This document shows positions 9,242-17,746 of a DNA stretch of 64,000 bases, one piece after another. Source of the DNA: Lachnospiraceae bacterium (GTDB lineage Bacteria > Bacillota > Clostridia > Lachnospirales > Lachnospiraceae); the NCBI GenBank assembly GCA_015057085.1, contig SVFB01000062.1, positions 1-64,000 on the forward strand. The letters are read 5' to 3'. The translations under genes were made by a program, and so were the position numbers. Numbering within the stretch: the stretch's first letter is position 1; each line of letters starts with the position of its first letter. The notes under the pieces are model-generated. The model did not search any database. It saw only the letters and a program-made list of their open reading frames with translations, and was not told the DNA's origin.

Positions 9242-9270
9242 ATCATAACGGAAATATTAAAATATGTCAA
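9242..9270 (-). promoter_or_regulatory. Promoter of aroF
   Basis: On the minus strand, TTGACA (9265-9270) and TATGAT (9242-9247) are separated by 17 bases, about 57 bases before the aroF ATG. It is back to back with the aroD promoter. Confidence 0.6.
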
Positions 9271-9280
9271 TTTCAAATCG

Positions 9281-9309
9281 TTGCTTTTTTGTAATGATTT
9301 CGCTAGTAT
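9281..9309 (+). promoter_or_regulatory. Promoter of aroD
   Basis: TTGCTT (9281-9286), 17 bases, TAGTAT (9304-9309), about 48 bases before the aroD ATG. The -35 elements of the two divergent promoters lie only ten bases apart, so one regulator could affect both. Confidence 0.5.
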
Positions 9310-9357
9310 TAAAAAGAAAAAACAATTTTTATGAATGTTTGAGAAGGCAAATAGATT

Positions 9358-10131
9358 ATGAAAACAGAGATGAAAACGAAACAGTTTTGTATAAAGGGGA
9401 AAACATTTGGCACTGGAAGACCATTAATTTGTCTTCCTGTTACGAAAAAAGTAAAGAGTGAAATTATTGAAGAAATTGCTCGTTTGGTGGAGCTTCATGC
9501 GGATGTGATTGAGTGGCGTGTAGATGCATATGAAGAAGCACGCAATTTAAATGCAATTCGTCAGCTCTTGCGTGAAGTAGAACCGATTGTAAAGGATACA
9601 CCGTTTTTGTATACTTTTCGATCCAAAATGCAAGGCGGCTTGCTGGAACTATCAGAGGAGGAAGCCTATGATATCCGCCTTGTGGGGGCAGAAACAAAGA
9701 TTCCGGATCTGATCGATTTGGAATTTTTTGCAGTGGATAATCTGGCAAAAGAAATTAAGCAGATTCAAGAACTTGGCAGAAAGGTCATCACTTCTCATCA
9801 TGATTTTAATCAGACACCTGACACAAAAGTGATGGAAATGATTCTTTCGCAAATGAGAGAGAACGGTGCGGATATTGTAAAACTTGCGGTAATGCCAAAT
9901 CAGGCGGCGGATGTGATTCGCCTTCTGGAAGTGACAGAAGATTTTCATAAGCGTTTTCCGGATTCTTTATTGATTACAATGTCGATGGGAGATTTGGGAA
10001 AGGTATCACGAATTACAGGAGAAGTCTTTGGCTCCTGCATGACATTTGGAAGCGCCGGAGAAGCAAGTGCACCGGGGCAAATTGAACTTGAACAATTATC
10101 AAAAATGCTTGAGATTCTGAGCGTGGAGTAG
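9358..10131 (+). CDS. aroD: 3-dehydroquinate dehydratase, type I
   Basis: Dehydrates 3-dehydroquinate to 3-dehydroshikimate through a Schiff base. The 257-residue TIM barrel has the expected catalytic surroundings: EWRVD (general acid/base region), the SHHDF histidine pair and the Schiff-base lysine in VKLAVMP, followed by the ITMSMG and GSCMTFG phosphate-binding loops. The start at 9358 follows GAGAAGG. A second ATG four codons later is possible. Its divergent neighbour aroF encodes the pathway's first enzyme. Confidence 0.95.
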   Translation: MKTEMKTKQFCIKGKTFGTGRPLICLPVTKKVKSEIIEEIARLVELHADVIEWRVDAYEEARNLNAIRQLLREVEPIVKDTPFLYTFRSKMQGGLLELSEEEAYDIRLVGAETKIPDLIDLEFFAVDNLAKEIKQIQELGRKVITSHHDFNQTPDTKVMEMILSQMRENGADIVKLAVMPNQAADVIRLLEVTEDFHKRFPDSLLITMSMGDLGKVSRITGEVFGSCMTFGSAGEASAPGQIELEQLSKMLEILSVE

Positions 10132-10143
10132 TGCGAAGTTCCC

Positions 10144-10172
10144 TTGACCGAACATGCGTTATGTGGTATAAA
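10144..10172 (+). promoter_or_regulatory. Promoter of tRNA-Arg
   Basis: TTGACC (10144-10149), 17 bases, TATAAA (10167-10172), ending 13 bases before the tRNA. It starts 13 bases after the aroD stop. Confidence 0.65.
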
Positions 10173-10184
10173 TTTATAATGCAT

Positions 10185-10256
10185 GCGGCCGTAGTTTAAT
10201 GGATAGAACGCAGGACTCCGACTCCTGTGATGCGGGTTCGATTCCCGCCGGGCGCA
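10185..10256 (+). tRNA. tRNA-Arg (anticodon CCG)
   Basis: A 72-base cloverleaf can be folded by hand: D stem GTTT/GAAC, anticodon stem CAGGA/TCCTG around the loop CTCCGAC (anticodon CCG, reads CGG), T arm GCGGG-TTCGATT-CCCGC and discriminator A. CCA is not encoded. The acceptor stem GCGGCCG / CGGGCGC has a G-G mismatch at position 4:69, where the pairing partner would require C. It has its own promoter. Confidence 0.92.
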
Positions 10257-10350
10257 TCAGATGATGCGAACTAAAATTTGATAGAGATATCAAAAACTAA
10301 ATTTTTAATCTAAAAATTAAAAAATGAGAGATAAACATTCGGAGGTTATA

Positions 10351-11487
10351 ATGGATAATTCTTCTAATCATACACCAAATCAATCTAACGGAGATAATAA
10401 TTCTAAGAAAATTTTTAATAAAAAGAATTGGGAAGCAGTTAAGACTTTTTGTGTTGAAAAGCAACGCTATTTTTATGCTGCAGTTTTGTTTATTGTACTT
10501 GTGATTGTTTTAATCTGCTGTACCGGTCCAAAGTGGACCAAGAATCAGGTGGATGGAACCGAAAGCAGTACAGAGACCGGAACTGCCACATTGGAAGATT
10601 TCGAATTGGATTCTGAATATAAGCAGGATGAAGTTGTAGATGTAACTTCTTTGGTTAGTCAATATTTAAAGGCTTATGCAGATAATGATATCGATACATT
10701 AAAGCAATGTGCAACTCCGATATCCGAACATGAAATTGGATATATCGGTGTCTTAAGCGAGTATATTGAGAGCTATGAAAATGTATCTTGCTATACCATG
10801 GCAGGTTTGACAGAAGGTTCCTATTTGGTATCAGCCTATTATGATATCAAATTTGTAGATGTTAAGGCGACTGCACCAACTCTTGATTTCTTCTATGTAG
10901 AAACAAATGAGGATGGAGAACTTTATATCAATAACCTCTATAGCAATTACAATTACAGTCATCGCGATAATTCTTTGGATCCTACCATTGATGAGTTGAT
11001 TCAGATGTTTATGGAACATGATTCAGTTGGAACTTTAAGAAGCCAGGTTACTGAAGCATACAATAAGGCTGTTGCTGAAGATGAAGATTTGAATACCATG
11101 ATCACATCTACTTTGCCAGCCGCAATTCGTGTATGGGCTGAGCAAGTTGCAGCTGAAGAAGCAACAGAGAGTACCGAAAGTACTGAATCCACAGAATCCA
11201 CAGAAGCAACTGAATCCACAGAAGCAACAGAGTCGACAGAGACAACTGAGTCGACGGAGGCAACTGAAGAAACAGAATCAGAGGAAGAAGAAAAAGTAAC
11301 TGTTTCGATTACAGGCGATAAGGTAAATGTTCGTAAGAAGGCAGACAAGGATGCAGATGTTCTTGGTAAAGCTTATGAAGGAAATACTTATACAAAGCTT
11401 GGTGAAGAAGGCAACTGGACAAAAATCGATTACAATGGTAAGACCGGATATGTATCCAGTGACTATGTAAAAGTCGTAACCGAGTAA
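10351..11487 (+). CDS. Membrane-anchored extracellular protein with a Thr/Glu/Ser repeat and a C-terminal SH3b domain
   Basis: Start chosen at the ATG at 10351 because GGAGG lies at 10341-10345; an upstream ATG at 10324 has no such site. The 378-residue product has a polar cytoplasmic N-terminus, one transmembrane segment (about residues 41-60), an extracellular domain of about 180 residues without a recognised family, a low-complexity repeat of TEST/TEAT units (about 270-312) and a bacterial SH3 domain (about 316-378) with the typical VNVRKKAD, GNWTKI and GYVSSDYV segments. SH3b domains usually bind peptidoglycan peptides, so a cell-wall role is likely but unproven. The repeat looks like a flexible, glycosylatable stalk. 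A terminator follows. Confidence 0.8.
   Translation: MDNSSNHTPNQSNGDNNSKKIFNKKNWEAVKTFCVEKQRYFYAAVLFIVLVIVLICCTGPKWTKNQVDGTESSTETGTATLEDFELDSEYKQDEVVDVTSLVSQYLKAYADNDIDTLKQCATPISEHEIGYIGVLSEYIESYENVSCYTMAGLTEGSYLVSAYYDIKFVDVKATAPTLDFFYVETNEDGELYINNLYSNYNYSHRDNSLDPTIDELIQMFMEHDSVGTLRSQVTEAYNKAVAEDEDLNTMITSTLPAAIRVWAEQVAAEEATESTESTESTESTEATESTEATESTETTESTEATEETESEEEEKVTVSITGDKVNVRKKADKDADVLGKAYEGNTYTKLGEEGNWTKIDYNGKTGYVSSDYVKVVTE
11158..11290 (+). repeat. Short tandem repeat coding for the TEST/TEAT stalk
   Basis: Units of 9-12 bases, variants of ACAGAATCC and ACTGAAGCAACA, repeat for about 130 bases inside the SH3b protein gene and encode Thr-Glu-Ser-Thr or Thr-Glu-Ala-Thr steps. Such arrays can change unit number between strains. 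Confidence 0.7.
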
Positions 11488-11500
11488 TTAGAATTTGATC

Positions 11501-11531
11501 GGGGAGTTCCGGAACGGGACTCCTCTTTTTG
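11501..11531 (+). terminator. Rho-independent terminator after the SH3b gene
   Basis: A stem of about 8-9 bp (GGGAGTTCC pairing with GGGACTCC, with G-T wobble) is followed by CTTTTTG, 14 bases after the stop codon. Confidence 0.75.
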
Positions 11532-11557
11532 TTTAAAAGGTTTAATTGAGGTTGATT

Positions 11558-12277
11558 ATGGCTGAACAAAAAGAATCAATTAGAATAAATAAATATTTGT
11601 CAGAGGCCGGGATTTGCTCCAGAAGAGAGGCAGACAGAGAACTTGAAAGCGGACATATCCTGATTAACGGAGTTGTCGCAAAGCCCGGAGATCGGGTGTT
11701 TCCTGAAGATGAAGTGATTTATAACGGGATTGCAGTTCATAAAAAGGATCATCCGGTGCTTCTTGCAATGTATAAACCGGTGGGAATCGTATGCACTGCG
11801 GAAAAGAAAGAGAAAAATAATATCATCGACTATTTGAATTATGAATGTCGCGTATATCCTGTGGGAAGGTTGGATAAAGATTCCGAAGGTCTTATTTTAT
11901 TAACCAATCAAGGCGAATTGAGCAATCGGATTCAAAAAGCCAGAAATTATCATGAAAAAGAATATATTGTTACGGTGAATAAAAATATCAGCGATTCTTT
12001 TATCAGGGGAATGGCCGGTGGTGTGCCTCTTGTGGAATTGGGCACCACCACCAGAAAATGCAAAGTAAAACAAATCGACAAAAGGACATTTTCAATTATT
12101 TTGACACAGGGACTAAATCGCCAGATCAGACGTATGTGCGAATATTTTGGATATCGTGTGGTAGAGCTAAAGCGCATTCGAGTTATGAATATCACATTGG
12201 GTGATTTAAAAGCTGGAGAATACAGAAAAATCGAGGGAGAAGAGTATCAAAAGTTATGTTCACTTTTGGACTTGTAG
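11558..12277 (+). CDS. rluF: 23S rRNA pseudouridine synthase, RluF type
   Basis: Isomerises a uridine of 23S rRNA (U2604 in E. coli numbering for RluF) to pseudouridine. The 239-residue protein has an N-terminal S4 RNA-binding domain (about residues 6-65, INKYLSEAGICSRREAD) and the RsuA-family catalytic domain with GRLDKDSEGL, whose Asp is the nucleophile. The block QGLNRQIRRMCEYFGY is characteristic of RluF rather than RluB. The start is the ATG at 11558, with GAGG six bases upstream; an in-frame TTG at 11546 is less likely. It lies nine bases before ligA and is probably cotranscribed with it. Confidence 0.9.
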   Translation: MAEQKESIRINKYLSEAGICSRREADRELESGHILINGVVAKPGDRVFPEDEVIYNGIAVHKKDHPVLLAMYKPVGIVCTAEKKEKNNIIDYLNYECRVYPVGRLDKDSEGLILLTNQGELSNRIQKARNYHEKEYIVTVNKNISDSFIRGMAGGVPLVELGTTTRKCKVKQIDKRTFSIILTQGLNRQIRRMCEYFGYRVVELKRIRVMNITLGDLKAGEYRKIEGEEYQKLCSLLDL

Positions 12278-12286
12278 GAGGCTATC

Positions 12287-14248
12287 GTGGAACAGAAGAA
12301 ACGTATGCAGGAATTGGTGGACCAATTAAATCAGGCATCTGAGAAATATTATAATGGCGCAGATGAAATTATGTCCAATTATGAGTGGGATGCGCTATTT
12401 GATGAACTTTCGCAGTTGGAGCAGCAAACAGGTGTGATTCTGCCGGATTCTCCGACACAAAAGGCGGGATACGAAGAAACTGCAGGAAATAAGGAAGAAC
12501 ACGAATTTGCAGCGCTTTCGCTTGCGAAGACAAAGAGTGTAGAAGAATTGAAGAATTGGGCAGGGGAAAGAGAAATCTGGCTTTCCTGGAAGCTGGATGG
12601 TTTGACATTGGTTTTGACCTATGACAATGGCTCATTGACCAAGATTTTAACACGTGGAAATGGCACGGTAGGAACGAATATTACTTTTTTACAAAATTCC
12701 ATTTCCGGCTTCCCGAAAAAAATCGCAGAAAAAGGGCATCTTGTAGTGCGCGGCGAGGCTGCCATTTCTTATACTGATTTTAAAAAGATGAATGACTTAA
12801 TCGAAGATGAAGATGAAAAGTATGCGAATCCGAGAAATCTTGCCGCAGGAACGTTGAATTTAGATGATCCAAAGGTTGTAAAAGAGCGTCATGTAGGTTT
12901 TCATGCATTTACGCTGGTATATACACAGCAGGAGATTGTATCATGGGGAAAGCGCATGGATTATCTGGACGAACTTGGATTTGATACCGTAGATCGTGAG
13001 CCTTGTAATGCTTCTTCTGTGGCATCGGTTGTGGAAAAATGGACCAAGCGCGTAGAAAACGGCGAGATGGATATTCCTGTGGATGGACTTGTGATTTGTT
13101 ATGATGATACGGAATATGCTGCAGGAGGAACGGTAACGGGGCATCATGCCACAAGAGGCGGTTTTGCATTTAAATGGCAGGATGAAGCAGTGGATTCTAG
13201 ATTAAAATATGTGGAATGGTCATGTGCGGCATCTACGATTTCGCCGGTTGCTGTTTTTGAGCCGGTTCAGATTGAAGGAACTACCGTCAGTCGTGCCTCT
13301 CTTTGCAATATCAGCGAAATGGAGCGATTGGGAATTGCGGATGATTGTGTCGTATCTGTGATCAAGGCAAACAAAATTATTCCAAAGTGTATCAAAGTAA
13401 AGGATGCAAAAGGAACTTTTCAGATTCCGGAAGTCTGTCCTGTTTGCGGTGCGAAAACACAGATTCATATTTCGCAGAAGAGCAATACGAAGACCTTACA
13501 TTGCACGAATCCTGATTGCATAGCAAAAAATATGAAGAATTTCAGCCGCTTCGTCAGTAAAGACGGAATGGATATGGAAGGCCTTTCGCAACAAACAATG
13601 TTGCGATTTATCAATGAAGGCTTTATTCATCAATTTGCAGATTTGTATCATTTGAGTGAGCATGCGCAGGCAATTTCTCAGATGGATGGCTTTGGCGAAA
13701 AGTCTTGCGAAAATATGTTGCGCGCCATTGAAGAAAAAAGAAAAGTGACTCCGGAGCATTTTATTTATGCACTTTGTATTCCGATGATCGGAACGGATGC
13801 TGCCAAAAAGATTGTGGCAAATATCGGCTTTGAAGAATTTTGCAATCGTATGAAAGCAGGTCTGGATTTTTCGGATATTGATGGAATCGGAGAAGAAAAG
13901 TCAAAAGCAATCGAGAACTGGTATGCAAAAAAGCAGAATCAGGATGGTTTTGAAGCGCTTTTGCAGGAAGTGGAAATCGATGATACCAAGTCCGCAATGT
14001 CCTTAGAAGGCAGCTTAAAGGGACTGACATTTGTCATCACGGGAGATGTGCACACCTTCAAAAATCGAAATGAATTTAAGGCATATGTGGAAAGCAATGG
14101 AGGAAAGGTGGCAGGCTCTGTTTCCGGAAAAACAGATTATCTTGTGAACAATGATATCAATTCCACTTCATCGAAAAATGTAAAGGCCAGATCCTTAAAT
14201 GTTCCGATTATCAGTGAGGACGAGTTTATAGCGAAGTTTGCTCGATGA
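12287..14248 (+). CDS. ligA: NAD-dependent DNA ligase
   Basis: Seals nicks in DNA using NAD as adenylate donor. It starts with GTG at 12287, preceded by TAGGAGG. The 653-residue protein shows an Ia-type N-terminus, the adenylated lysine in KLDG at residues 102-105, an OB fold, a four-cysteine zinc finger (CPVCG followed by CTNPDC), helix-hairpin-helix motifs and a C-terminal BRCT domain beginning near LKGLTFVITG. The family average is about 670 residues. The sequence diverges somewhat from the commonest LigA (for example SWKLDGLTL), so another ligA copy elsewhere in the genome is possible. It follows rluF by nine bases. Confidence 0.93.
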   Translation: MEQKKRMQELVDQLNQASEKYYNGADEIMSNYEWDALFDELSQLEQQTGVILPDSPTQKAGYEETAGNKEEHEFAALSLAKTKSVEELKNWAGEREIWLSWKLDGLTLVLTYDNGSLTKILTRGNGTVGTNITFLQNSISGFPKKIAEKGHLVVRGEAAISYTDFKKMNDLIEDEDEKYANPRNLAAGTLNLDDPKVVKERHVGFHAFTLVYTQQEIVSWGKRMDYLDELGFDTVDREPCNASSVASVVEKWTKRVENGEMDIPVDGLVICYDDTEYAAGGTVTGHHATRGGFAFKWQDEAVDSRLKYVEWSCAASTISPVAVFEPVQIEGTTVSRASLCNISEMERLGIADDCVVSVIKANKIIPKCIKVKDAKGTFQIPEVCPVCGAKTQIHISQKSNTKTLHCTNPDCIAKNMKNFSRFVSKDGMDMEGLSQQTMLRFINEGFIHQFADLYHLSEHAQAISQMDGFGEKSCENMLRAIEEKRKVTPEHFIYALCIPMIGTDAAKKIVANIGFEEFCNRMKAGLDFSDIDGIGEEKSKAIENWYAKKQNQDGFEALLQEVEIDDTKSAMSLEGSLKGLTFVITGDVHTFKNRNEFKAYVESNGGKVAGSVSGKTDYLVNNDINSTSSKNVKARSLNVPIISEDEFIAKFAR

Positions 14249-14371
14249 AAATGAACTAAATAATTAGACGATGATATAAAATTTGTCAGAAAAATGGCAT
14301 GATTTTGGTTTACTTAAGGTGAAAATATGATACGATATTAGTATAATATTTTTACCAAAGGGGGAATATTT

Positions 14372-15583
14372 ATGGGTAAAGAGATTGTAGCCATGCTATT
14401 GGCAGGGGGACAGGGCTCCCGCCTTTATGCACTGACACAAAAGCTGGCAAAACCGGCTGTTCCATTTGGCGGAAAATACAGAATCATTGATTTTCCGTTA
14501 TCAAATTGCGTCAATTCCGGGATAGATACCGTTGGTGTGCTGACACAGTATCAGCCATTTGTTTTAAACGAATACATCGGCAATGGACAACCTTGGGATT
14601 TAGACAGACTCTATGGTGGTGTTCATGTACTTCCTCCGTATCAGCGTGCTTCAGGGAGCGACTGGTATAAGGGAACCGCGAATGCAATCTATCAAAATAT
14701 TTCATTTATCGAGCGATATGATCCGGAATATGTGATTATTCTTTCCGGTGACCAGATTTGTAAGCAGGATTACAGCGAATTTTTGGCTTTTCATAAGGCT
14801 AAGGGCGCTGAATTTTCTGTTGCGGTTATGGAAGTTCCGTGGGAAGAGGCCTCTCGATTCGGATTAATGGTCACTGATGAAAATGATAAAATCACTGAAT
14901 TCCAGGAGAAGCCGAAGGAGCCTAAGAGCAATCTTGCTTCTATGGGAATTTATATTTTTAATTGGGATATTTTAAAGAAATATCTTGAGGAGGATGAGGC
15001 AGATCCAAATTCCGAGAATGATTTCGGAAATAATATTATTCCGAATCTTTTAAGAGATAAACGTCAGATGTATGCATTCCGTTTTGACGGATATTGGAAA
15101 GATGTAGGAACCATCCCATCTCTGTGGGAAGCAAATATGGAAGTGTTGGACCCTGAGCATAGTGGTATTAACTTATTTGACGAGAATTGGAAGATTTATT
15201 CCCGAAACAGTGGTATGACAGGACATTATGTTTCCGGAGATGCTTTGATTCAGAATTCTATGGTGACAGATGGTTGCCGCATTAAAGGAACGGTTAAGCA
15301 TTCGATTTTATTTGCAGGTGTAGTCATTGAGCAGGGAGCCGTTGTTGAGGATGCCGTTATCATGGGCGGTACTGTGATTAAGAGCGGTGCACATGTGAAG
15401 CATTGCATCATTGCAGAGGATGTAACAATCGGAGAAAATGCCATCATTGGGGATGAGCCGGAAGATGGCGGAGTTGGTGACGTGGCTACCATTGCCTCTT
15501 ATGTCACAATTGGTGCAGGTGCGAAAATCGGACCGAAAGCCATGGTTTATGAAAGTGTCAAGGAGGGTGAAGAACAATGGTAA
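14372..15583 (+). CDS. glgC: Glucose-1-phosphate adenylyltransferase, catalytic subunit
   Basis: Makes ADP-glucose from ATP and glucose 1-phosphate for glycogen synthesis. The 403-residue protein opens with the nucleotidyltransferase signature [10 protein letters not shown], has the [14 protein letters not shown] block, and ends in a left-handed beta helix of hexapeptide repeats (about residue 290 onward). The start follows AAAGGGGG. glgD begins inside its last codons, a 7-base overlap, so the two products are made together and probably form a heterotetramer as in other Firmicutes. The 123-base gap upstream holds an AT-rich region with TATAAT at 14342 but no clear -35 element. Confidence 0.96.
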   Translation: MGKEIVAMLLAGGQGSRLYALTQKLAKPAVPFGGKYRIIDFPLSNCVNSGIDTVGVLTQYQPFVLNEYIGNGQPWDLDRLYGGVHVLPPYQRASGSDWYKGTANAIYQNISFIERYDPEYVIILSGDQICKQDYSEFLAFHKAKGAEFSVAVMEVPWEEASRFGLMVTDENDKITEFQEKPKEPKSNLASMGIYIFNWDILKKYLEEDEADPNSENDFGNNIIPNLLRDKRQMYAFRFDGYWKDVGTIPSLWEANMEVLDPEHSGINLFDENWKIYSRNSGMTGHYVSGDALIQNSMVTDGCRIKGTVKHSILFAGVVIEQGAVVEDAVIMGGTVIKSGAHVKHCIIAEDVTIGENAIIGDEPEDGGVGDVATIASYVTIGAGAKIGPKAMVYESVKEGEEQW

Positions 15584-16719
15584 ATACACAGGCAGAAGCA
15601 TTAGGAATCATTTTCCCGAACAGTTATGACAGTCTCGTACCGGAACTGGTATCGGACAGAAGCATGTCTTCCATTCCATTTGCAAGCAGATATCGTCTTT
15701 GCGATTTCTTGATTTCAAGTATGGTTCATGCGGGAATCAGCAATATTTCTTTGTTGGTGCGCAATAATTATCATTCACTTATGGACCACCTGGGAAGCGG
15801 AAGAGAATGGGATTTGGCGCGCAAGAAAGGCGGACTGAATATTTTCCCTCCGTTTGCGCAAAAGAATTTAAAGATTTATACCGGTCGAATTGAGGCACTC
15901 GAAAGCATTAAAGGCTTTTTGGCAACACAGCATGAGAAATATATTATTATGGCGGATGCCAATATGGCCATCAATATAGATTTCAAGGAGTTGATTCAGG
16001 CTCATATTGATAGTAAAGCAGATATGACAATGGTTTATCGCAAACAGGAAATTCCTGAGGCTTTATTATATCCGAATTCCAATTTCCATGAATTCTATTA
16101 TACATTTGATCTCGATGGAACCCGTGTGAAAAAGATTTATGTAAATCCGAAGGAACACGGTGAGCAAAATTTCTCCTTCAATATCTATGTTTGCGAAAGA
16201 GAGACTTTGATTCGAATTATTGACGAATCATATGTTCATGGATATAGCTATTTCACCAGAGATGTGATTGCACGTCATTTGAGTGATATGAATGTTCAGG
16301 CTTATGAATATGACGGCTATGTAGCTCAGATTAATAGCGTAAAGAGTTATTTCGAAGAGAATATGCGCTTATTACAGGAAGAGAATCTGGATCAATTATT
16401 TAAGGGTAATTCTATTTATACAAAGGTCCGTGATGATAATCCAACTCGCTATGTGAACGGTTCTTGCGTGAAAAACTGTCTGGTTGCCGATGGTTGTGTC
16501 ATCGAGGGCGAAATCGAAAACTGTGTCTTATTCAGAGGTGTTAAAATCGGAAAAGGCGCAAAGGCTAAGAATTGCGTATTGTTCCAGGATACAAAGGTTG
16601 GAGATGGCGCTTCGCTTGAATATATTATCACCGATAAAAATGTTACCATTTCTCCGAATAAATACTTATCCGGCAATGATTCTTTCCAGGTTTATGTGGC
16701 AAAAGGACAGACTGTATAA
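15577..16719 (+). CDS. glgD: Glucose-1-phosphate adenylyltransferase, GlgD subunit
   Basis: A GlgC paralogue, usually non-catalytic, that raises the activity of the GlgC/GlgD complex. The 380-residue protein keeps the fold ([12 protein letters not shown], the SGREWDL region, a C-terminal beta helix) but lacks the GGQGSRL nucleotide-binding loop of GlgC; the N-terminus reads [12 protein letters not shown] instead. That loss of the catalytic loop is the hallmark of GlgD. It overlaps glgC by seven bases. The glycogen synthase gene glgA is about 9 kb downstream, in another operon. Confidence 0.95.
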   Translation: MVNTQAEALGIIFPNSYDSLVPELVSDRSMSSIPFASRYRLCDFLISSMVHAGISNISLLVRNNYHSLMDHLGSGREWDLARKKGGLNIFPPFAQKNLKIYTGRIEALESIKGFLATQHEKYIIMADANMAINIDFKELIQAHIDSKADMTMVYRKQEIPEALLYPNSNFHEFYYTFDLDGTRVKKIYVNPKEHGEQNFSFNIYVCERETLIRIIDESYVHGYSYFTRDVIARHLSDMNVQAYEYDGYVAQINSVKSYFEENMRLLQEENLDQLFKGNSIYTKVRDDNPTRYVNGSCVKNCLVADGCVIEGEIENCVLFRGVKIGKGAKAKNCVLFQDTKVGDGASLEYIITDKNVTISPNKYLSGNDSFQVYVAKGQTV

Positions 16720-16786
16720 TTAAAAGTATTCAATTCCGAAAGTTTTTGGTATAATAGGAGATACGAATTGTAAGGAGGCTTAAACA

Positions 16787-17158
16787 ATGGCTGAAGGAAA
16801 GAAAGTTTTAAACATAAAGTCAGATGAAACCGGAGAAATCAAAGTGGCCGAAGACGTGGTTGCGGTTATTGCAGGTCTTGCGGCAACAGAGGTAGAGGGC
16901 GTAAGCTCTATGGCCGGAAATATCACCAATGAAATTGTTTCCAAACTTGGAATGAAGAATTTATCAAAAGGCATTCAGATTGATCTTTTGGACGATCATA
17001 TTTTGATTGATGTAGCAATCAATATCGGTTATGGATTCTCTATTCCGGAAGTATCTCAAAATGTACAAGAGAAGGTTCGTTCTGCTGTAGAGACAATGAC
17101 AGGCGTAACTGTTTCGGAAGTCAATGTCAGAGTGGTAAGTGTTGCAATGAATGAGTAA
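16787..17158 (+). CDS. Asp23/Gls24 family protein
   Basis: A small (123-residue) protein of the alkaline-shock/Gls24 family. Evidence is the GEIKVAEDVVAVIAGLAATEVEGV opening in 16-18-residue blocks and the C-terminal EVNVRVVSV. These proteins sit near the membrane and are linked to envelope stress, but the biochemical role is not settled. The start is supported by AAGGAGG. Its position just upstream of nusB is conserved in many Clostridia and Bacilli. A strong terminator separates the two here. TATAAT occurs at 16750 without a convincing -35 element. Confidence 0.92.
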   Translation: MAEGKKVLNIKSDETGEIKVAEDVVAVIAGLAATEVEGVSSMAGNITNEIVSKLGMKNLSKGIQIDLLDDHILIDVAINIGYGFSIPEVSQNVQEKVRSAVETMTGVTVSEVNVRVVSVAMNE

Positions 17159-17210
17159 GTCAAAAGACCGAAAGTTTCACTTTTTTAATTGCATAATTTG
17201 TAGTATAATG

Positions 17211-17246
17211 AGGATGTCTATAGCCTTTTATAGACATCCTTTTTTC
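17211..17246 (+). terminator. Rho-independent terminator between the Asp23-family gene and nusB
   Basis: A perfect 12-bp stem (AGGATGTCTATA / TATAGACATCCT, six-base loop) is followed by six T residues. A TATAAT box at 17204-17209 directly abuts its 5' arm. Confidence 0.88.
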
Positions 17247-17290
17247 GTATTGAAAAAATACTTAAAAAATCTTGGTATACAGGAGTTAAT

Positions 17291-17746
17291 ATGACCAGAA
17301 GAGAATTAAGAGAAAACGTATTTTTATTATTGTTTAGAGCAGAATTTCATAATCCAACCGATATGAAAGAACAATTGTCTTTGTTTGATGAGGCATCTGA
17401 AACTTTAAAGAATACAGATCCGGAAGAGACAATTAAACTTTTAAATGACAAGGATCGCACATATATTGAGCACAAAGTGGAGGATATTTTATCAAAGATT
17501 GATTTGCTTGATTCTGCGATTAATGAAGCAGCCGACGGATGGAAGACATCACGTATGGGTAAGGTTGATTTGACATTAATCAGATTGGCTGTATATGAAA
17601 TCAAATTTGAAGAGGAAATCCCATTCAAAGTATCTGTCAATGAAGCAGTAGAACTTGCAAAGCATTACGGAGCGGATAATTCGGCAAGCTTTGTAAATGG
17701 AGTACTTCACAAATTCGAGAAAGAATCTGCAGAATCAGATGAATAA
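17291..17746 (+). CDS. nusB: Transcription antitermination factor NusB
   Basis: Partner of NusE (S10) in the antitermination complex that keeps RNA polymerase processive on rRNA operons. The 151-residue all-helical protein opens with TRRELRENVFLLLF and has the C-terminal VNEAVELAKHYG and SFVNGVL blocks of the family. The start follows AGGAG. It heads a long operon, and xseA begins within its last eight bases. Linkage with xseA, xseB, ispA and dxs is conserved in Firmicutes. Confidence 0.96.
   Translation: MTRRELRENVFLLLFRAEFHNPTDMKEQLSLFDEASETLKNTDPEETIKLLNDKDRTYIEHKVEDILSKIDLLDSAINEAADGWKTSRMGKVDLTLIRLAVYEIKFEEEIPFKVSVNEAVELAKHYGADNSASFVNGVLHKFEKESAESDE

Noticed and set aside
9264-9461. Overlapping reading frame before aroD
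   Set aside because: It covers the aroD promoter and start in another frame, has no ribosome-binding site and no family.
11001-11348. Minus-strand frame rich in Ser/Val/Asp opposite the TEST repeat
   Set aside because: It is the antisense of a low-complexity repeat and carries no independent coding signal.
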